Source of the DNA: an uncultured Acidimicrobiales bacterium
Lineage (GTDB): Bacteria > Actinomycetota > Acidimicrobiia > Acidimicrobiales > SHLQ01
Reading direction: 5' to 3'
Assembly (NCBI GenBank): GCA_938038785.1
Contig: CALHTB010000029.1
Location: 1 to 46,745, forward strand
DNA: 46,745 nucleotides
The translations under genes were made by a program, and so were the position numbers. This document shows, in pieces, positions 43,301-46,745 of the stretch; position 1 is the stretch's first letter, and every line of letters starts with the position of its first letter. Below the pieces are notes generated by a model. The model saw nothing but the letters and a program-made list of their open reading frames with translations, did no database searches and was not told where the DNA came from.

Positions 43301-45005
43301 GCAGCTCAATGAAGAGGTTTTCGCGGCCAAAGATGTCCTGCAGCCGACCAGCCCGGTTCACCGCCTCATCAAAGTTGCCTGCGAGGAGCGCTTGCAGAAC
43401 CTGGCCACCAAGACAGCCGGTCGTAGCAATGATGCCCTCGGAGTACTTGTCGAGCAGTTCCCAGTCGCAGTTGTGAATAGCAAAGTCGGAGACGTACGAG
43501 TGATCGTCGGCGACTTCGATGTTGTAGACCCAGCCGTCGTAGTGCTTCACCTCGACATCGGATATGGGTTTGTACACGTAGTGCGGGTCGGCCCAAGTTC
43601 GACGGTATGCGAGGTCTCGGTGATCTGGTGAGTAGTGCGATCGAAACTGATCGTGATGGTTCGGGTTGTCGAGCTCCATTCGACGCACGGACGCGAAGTC
43701 GTCGGCAAGGCTGGCACGAAGCGTTCGCACCTGCCATGCGAGGTTTTCGCTGGTCTGGGTGAAGATGGTCCCGGAATCGTGGCGAGCGCCATCGCCATCG
43801 AACAATCCCTCGATAAGCCCTCGCTGGAACGACTCGGGGGCATCCCAGACGAACGCGGGCATCTGCTTGTTTGCTGCACCGGTGTTGCAAAGCGAAGTGA
43901 GAAACTGACTCAAGACGGTGCTCGATAAACGAATGTCGACGCCCTGGTAGTTGGGACGATCTGCACGGCCCGAGATGGTTGGCAGTTTCCCAGTCAGCTG
44001 GCGGAGGAACTCGCCACAGCGTTCCTGCAGGTCGACCTCGTCTTTGTGGACTGTGAAGCTCACTTCGCCCTTACGGGTGTACCCCTCGGCGAGATACAGA
44101 CCTAAGAACCAGCCAAAGTTCTCATCAAGCTTGATGGTTTCAGCGAACCTCGCCTCGGAGCGGGTGGGAGCCATGTTCGCGCGCGGTACACGACGCTCGA
44201 ACGTGTTGGGCTTACCTGACACCGGCGTCCACTCGACGTAGTCGGCGGTGTCGATCTCCGAGACGTACTGGAAGGTCTCGACCTTGGGCAAGCACGCCCA
44301 TGAGTACCAGTTGTCGGCGCGCTCGGTGGCGAGCGGGCGACCGGCCTTCAGGTCTTGAACCTCGACCCAGCGCTTGTGTCCCTCTACATCATTGACGAGC
44401 ACCGGATGTTCACCGGTCATCCATGTTGTGCGTCCGTAGCGGCCCGACAGATTGACGCCATAGACGTCGCCATCGTGGCGCCGCTTCATGGTTTGGACCA
44501 CCGGGCGGAACCTGCCGTTATGGGTCAGGACGAGATCCCCCTCGCGAAGTTCTTCGATCGGAGTCATGCCCGTTGGAGTGACGATTTCCTGGCCGGCGGT
44601 GAGACAGCGGGGCTTGTAGTGAAAACCTGTCATGAACGCCTCGGACGCGAGGTGGATCATGTTCTGGTAGCCGACGTTGTTCTCGGCCAGGAGAATCAGG
44701 TGGTAGTAGAGCTTCTTGCCACCGTCGGAGCTGCCGCCGGAATCGTCCATACGGCCACGGCGTGACAGACGCTCGGACCGATGGTCGTGAGCCATGTAGG
44801 CCTCGGTGCCGATGATCGGCTTGATGCCAGCCTTGTTGCACGACTTATAGAAGTCGAGCACGCCATACATGTTGCCGTGATCGGTTATCCCAAGCGCCGG
44901 TTGCCCATCAGCTGCGGCTGCGGCAACCAAGTCGTCGAGGCGCGACGCTCCATCGAGCATCGAAAACTCGGTATGGACGTGCAGATGGGTAAACGACCCT
45001 GCCAA
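40329..45005 (-). CDS. dnaE: DNA polymerase III alpha subunit with intein
   Basis: Replicative polymerase. N-terminal PHP domain (FTHLHVHTEFSMLDG), catalytic Asp in SMPDIDMDFDTRYRD, GRGSAAG, the finger region FNKSHSYGYGFVAYQ, and C-terminal OB and tau-binding parts. The 1558 encoded residues include a 379-residue intein in the PHP region; removing it leaves 1179, a normal DnaE. I start at TTG 45005 (L-AGSFTHLH), which has GGAG 6 bases upstream and the usual family beginning. ATG 45038, without a ribosome site, is the alternative. Confidence 0.95.
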   Translation of the reverse strand: MAGSFTHLHVHTEFSMLDGASRLDDLVAAAAADGQPALGITDHGNMYGVLDFYKSCNKAGIKPIIGTEAYMAHDHRSERLSRRGRMDDSGGSSDGGKKLYYHLILLAENNVGYQNMIHLASEAFMTGFHYKPRCLTAGQEIVTPTGMTPIEELREGDLVLTHNGRFRPVVQTMKRRHDGDVYGVNLSGRYGRTTWMTGEHPVLVNDVEGHKRWVEVQDLKAGRPLATERADNWYSWACLPKVETFQYVSEIDTADYVEWTPVSGKPNTFERRVPRANMAPTRSEARFAETIKLDENFGWFLGLYLAEGYTRKGEVSFTVHKDEVDLQERCGEFLRQLTGKLPTISGRADRPNYQGVDIRLSSTVLSQFLTSLCNTGAANKQMPAFVWDAPESFQRGLIEGLFDGDGARHDSGTIFTQTSENLAWQVRTLRASLADDFASVRRMELDNPNHHDQFRSHYSPDHRDLAYRRTWADPHYVYKPISDVEVKHYDGWVYNIEVADDHSYVSDFAIHNCDWELLDKYSEGIIATTGCLGGQVLQALLAGNFDEAVNRAGRLQDIFGRENLFIELQDHGIPEQIRTNPQLLEIAKKIGAPILATNDSHYTHQVDHSAHDALLCVQTGSLRSDPDRFKFHGDQHYLKSAAEMRHMWKEVEVACDNSLWIAERCNVEIEFGEPLLPSFPLPPGFSDDDEYLLHLTMEGAKKRWGENIPEEAKERLLFELDVIKNMGFSSYFIITWDMIKYARDEGIRVGPGRGSAAGCAVAYCLWITDLDPIKYDLLFERFLNPSRMSMPDIDMDFDTRYRDQMIRYCADRYGRDHVAQIVTFSQIKARAAVRDAARVLGYPYAVGDKVAKAMPPLIMGRDTPLQYCFEKHPKYEGGYAQAGDLRDMVATDPVVAEVVDVAKGLEGLRRSDGIHAAAVVITRDPITDYVPIQRKPEAGQDPEDAPVVTQYEMNGVESLGLLKMDFLGLRNLDVIDDTLKSIKITRGFDVDIDNVDLDDDETYALLQRGETIGVFQLESTPMRALMKSLGPTSFDDVAALVALYRPGPMEANMHNDYADRKNGRQEVTLLHEDASEILGDTYGLMIYQESMMRVAQKFAGYSLADADSLRKACGKKIREVMQKEKAKFIDGCEATGYGIPLGEEWWKIIEPFADYAFNKSHSYGYGFVAYQIAYLKAHYPVEYLAALLTSVKSSLDKAAIYLNECRVMGINVVVPDINRARMDFHPIPNLEDNNEKGEIVFGMSAVRNVGEGLVELILSERDANGPYESFLNFVERVDYQVLNKRTIESLIKAGSFDSLGHPRKGLLNVYEIIIDRTVASRKDHDIGVATLFGSLGDEPTFDDRPDIPDIEFDKMPKLANEKEMLGLYISDHPILGYEAALQRRCDKTVGALEDEADGAFLRVGGVITNLQKKWTRKGDLMAIFELEDLEGSIEVMVFPRTMTEHGHKLIDDSIVVVRGRLDGKDDIPKFIAQDLEIFDSSSMSATQPLRLRLPTHAQDPTTLDNLKTLLQDHQGQSEVFLHLDSEQVIRLPETYRVETGSGLVAEIRVLLGPDAVVV
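43470..44606 (-). mobile_element. Intein with LAGLIDADG homing endonuclease inside dnaE
   Basis: 379 residues, 134-512 of the precursor. The first residue is Cys (CLTAGQEIVTP), block B has TGEH (His200), and the end is DDHSYVSDFAIHN followed by extein Cys513, the standard Cys / His-Asn / Cys chemistry. Two LAGLIDADG-type helices are present, GWFLGLYLAEGY (acid E307) and GLIEGLFDGDGA (acid D405), so the endonuclease may be active. The insertion joins HYKPR to CDWELLDK in the PHP region. The cyanobacterial split-intein site (YCFNK) is intact here as YAFNK. Same frame, no stop. Confidence 0.95.
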
Positions 45006-45082
45006 GGAGTACTCCAAGCTTCCGGGGAAGCACACCATAGTCAACGGGTCTGACGCGAACTACATCGAAGGAATTCGGGTGC

Positions 45083-45913
45083 TCACTCAGCCCATGGAGC
45101 GGCGAGGTCGGCGGTGCATTCGGGCAGCTCGGTCCGATGCGTGCCATCGTGCATCACGACGATCTCCGCCGCTGGGCGTTGATTGTCAGCGGACACAAAG
45201 ACCGACAGCGTCGTCACATCTCTCATTTGCGCTCCCTCGACGAATCCCACAGGACGGTCGGAAGGACTTTCGGTCTCGATCTCGAACGTCTCGGGATCCA
45301 TGTCGCCAAATACGGTCCATTCGATGTCGGTCAACCCGACCTCGCCGGCGCGAGCCTCCAGCACCTCCGTCGTGAGCGGGCGATCCTCAAATGCGCAGTG
45401 CAGACCAGCGAGCTGTTGGCCCGGGCTAAAGACCGACGGCGCCGCTTGGTAGCGCTCCCCTTGTGCATCGGAGTAGATCAGAACTTCAATTGTCCCCGCC
45501 ACCTTCGCAGCGTCAATCGAGAATCGGCCGTCTTCAGTTCTGCTCATCGCTCCAGAGTTCTGATCTAGGTGACTGGTCACCTCGACAACCCCGACGACCG
45601 ATGGATGAGCTCGCAAGTTGATGATCGTTGCCTCAAGACCGACCTCGGCAAGCGCTCGTTCCAGGTCTGCGACGTCGTCGAGCTCGGGGAAGACCTCCAC
45701 CTCGACAACGCCGTTCGGCGCCTTCGTTATGGCGTAGGCGGGCTCGGGTGAGTCGAGCGCTGCAAGTCCCAAGAAGCCAAGCACTCCACAGGCTGCGACT
45801 CCGGCCATGCGTCGACGGCGACGGCGCTTGTTGAATTGCATAACCCCAGACACCAGGTCGCTTCGGAGCGTGTTGGGCGTGTCATTGGCGGCTGCGACAT
45901 CGATAATCGTCAT
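45083..45913 (-). CDS. Single-span membrane protein paired with the sigma factor
   Basis: 276 residues. A cytoplasmic N-terminus of about 30, six arginines in a row, a membrane segment (about 36-54), then an extracytoplasmic alpha/beta domain of about 215 residues. The position, 4-base overlap and topology fit a membrane anti-sigma factor, but the N-terminus lacks the HxxxCxxC zinc motif and is very short, so sigma binding is not shown. The arginines fix the inside end. The start is ATG 45913; the longer frame runs back into the sigma gene. Confidence 0.78.
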   Translation of the reverse strand: MTIIDVAAANDTPNTLRSDLVSGVMQFNKRRRRRRMAGVAACGVLGFLGLAALDSPEPAYAITKAPNGVVEVEVFPELDDVADLERALAEVGLEATIINLRAHPSVVGVVEVTSHLDQNSGAMSRTEDGRFSIDAAKVAGTIEVLIYSDAQGERYQAAPSVFSPGQQLAGLHCAFEDRPLTTEVLEARAGEVGLTDIEWTVFGDMDPETFEIETESPSDRPVGFVEGAQMRDVTTLSVFVSADNQRPAAEIVVMHDGTHRTELPECTADLAAPWAE

Positions 45914-46482
45914 GGGAACTCCCGTGGTGGTTGAGACGTAATTTGCACTTCGAGATGACTGAGCGCTCGGCTCACACGCACCCGTGCGGCTTGTGGTGTG
46001 CACCCAAGGTGGAGAGCGAGCTGCTGATAGGTCCAGCAGTGTCCAATCCGCAGAACAACCGCTTCGGCAGACCCTTCACTGAGCGAGCCCAATGCCATCG
46101 ATAACGCCGACATCCAGTTCGACGCATCAACAATCTCCTCGACCCGGTCAAAGGAGTCCGACGATGCGTAGGACTCGACCCCGAGCCGGCTTCGATACTT
46201 CTTCGACACCCGTTCCTGTCGCCAGAACTCATGAAGCTGGCGCGTGGCAATCGTGAACAGCCACCCTGTCGCCGGAGCTGAGCCCTGGCGATAGCGACGT
46301 CGGCTCGCAAAGGCCTCGGCGAACGTCTCAGCAGTCAGGTCGAGCGCAAGAAGCTGGTCTGCTGTGCGACGGAGGAAGAACCGTCGCACCGATTCTTGGT
46401 GACGGTCGTAGAACAGGCCAAACGCCTCCGCGTCGCGGGATGAGGCCTTCAAGAGTTCTGCGTCGCTCCGGTCGTTCGTCAT
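45910..46482 (-). CDS. ECF-type RNA polymerase sigma factor
   Basis: 190 residues with sigma region 2 (AEAFGLFYDRHQESVRRFFL, then TAETFAEAFASRRRY and GWLFTIATRQLHEFWRQE) and region 4 helix-turn-helix (TYQQLALHLGCTPQAARVRVSRALSHL). No region 3, as expected of extracytoplasmic-function sigmas. It should direct a small regulon in answer to a signal passed by the overlapping membrane protein. The start is ATG 46482. The 52 bases upstream contain TGTAAC, which may be part of an autoregulated promoter. Confidence 0.93.
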   Translation of the reverse strand: MTNDRSDAELLKASSRDAEAFGLFYDRHQESVRRFFLRRTADQLLALDLTAETFAEAFASRRRYRQGSAPATGWLFTIATRQLHEFWRQERVSKKYRSRLGVESYASSDSFDRVEEIVDASNWMSALSMALGSLSEGSAEAVVLRIGHCWTYQQLALHLGCTPQAARVRVSRALSHLEVQITSQPPREFP

Positions 46483-46534
46483 ACACCTACTAGATGGACT
46501 ATCCCCAGAAAGTGTTACATCAGAGAGCGTTCTG

Positions 46535-46745
46535 TCAGACGAGTGTGTGCAGCACCGGAACCAGCATCTCTGCCTCGGTGAGAGAGCCGTGACGGCCTAC
46601 GAGCCGGTCGGCGTGGGGTTCTCCCGGGTCATCGAAGCCGAACGGCTCGAAGGGCACCAGGGCGACGTCACCAAGCCTGCTGCGGGCGTCGGCGCTCACG
46701 GTTGGCCCAAACCATCCTTCGTCGATGACTTGCTCTTGGGTCCGG
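46535..46745 (-). CDS. C-terminus of a phosphodiesterase/nucleotide pyrophosphatase-like protein (partial)
   Basis: The minus frame is open from the window edge to TGA at 46535-46537, 69 residues. It includes EGWFGPTVSADARSRLGDVA and RHGSLTEAEMLVPVL, which resemble the end of type I phosphodiesterase/alkaline-phosphatase-fold enzymes. The metal-binding residues would lie further 5', outside the window. The gene is upstream of the sigma factor, 52 bases away, and on the same strand. Confidence 0.75.
   Translation of the reverse strand, partial: RTQEQVIDEGWFGPTVSADARSRLGDVALVPFEPFGFDDPGEPHADRLVGRHGSLTEAEMLVPVLHTLV

Noticed and set aside
1..46745. Defence island, prophage, CRISPR array or insertion sequence
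   Set aside because: No integrase, transposase, Cas, restriction or toxin-antitoxin gene and no spaced direct repeats. Gene content is housekeeping.

Overview
This window most likely comes from the chromosome of a GC-rich (about 60%, judged by eye) actinobacterium, probably of class Acidimicrobiia and close to Ilumatobacter. The evidence is a mycothiol synthase gene (mycothiol is an actinobacterial thiol), menaquinone genes, an infC-rpmI-rplT-rRNA methyltransferase operon beside a DUF1844-like gene, frequent GTG and TTG starts, and many start codons lying 6-7 bases after a TANNNT box, which suggests leaderless transcripts. The class assignment is inference. I see no tRNA, rRNA, CRISPR array, phage or insertion sequence. 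The one mobile element is an intein.

Layout, left to right. 1-8.2 kb: end of an NT5C2-like HAD nucleotidase, pheS-pheT, a membrane protein, and the infC-rpmI-rplT-trmH translation operon. 8.5-16.5 kb: DUF1844-like gene, hisG, a heterodimeric ABC exporter fused by overlaps to a methyltransferase that resembles protein arginine methyltransferases, then ribD, moaB and aroQ. 16.5-21.0 kb: a tightly overlapping three-gene operon of a degenerate GGDEF/receiver protein, a membrane-anchored HEAT-repeat protein and a processive family 2 glycosyltransferase. This is my best candidate for an undescribed system, a regulated surface polysaccharide synthase. 21.0-28.4 kb: a small membrane protein, a lipoprotein and a trp operon (groES-like, trpE, ygfZ-like, trpC, trpF, trpB, trpA). 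28.4-31.9 kb: hisH-hisF converging on an operon of a 68-residue protein, hisC and hisB. 32.1-36.1 kb: mshD-rlmN, a rhomboid-like membrane protein, a hypothetical protein and menG. 36.1-40.1 kb: an ABC exporter, menA, a nitroreductase and an unknown gene. 40.3-46.7 kb: dnaE interrupted by a 379-residue intein, an ECF sigma factor with a membrane partner, and the end of a phosphodiesterase-like gene.

The genes are mostly housekeeping: translation (pheST, infC, rpmI, rplT, trmH, rlmN), histidine, tryptophan and chorismate metabolism, riboflavin, molybdenum cofactor, menaquinone, mycothiol and replication. trpD, trpG, hisA, hisD and hisE/I are absent, so these pathways are split over the genome. 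A dedicated trpF implies a separate hisA, not the dual PriA enzyme. Genes within operons commonly overlap by 4 bases (ATGA or GTGA), and I used these overlaps to choose several starts.

Between genes the DNA is short. The longer gaps carry small palindromes with 3-base loops, a 68-base tandem repeat and several hairpins. No gap exceeds 300 bases.
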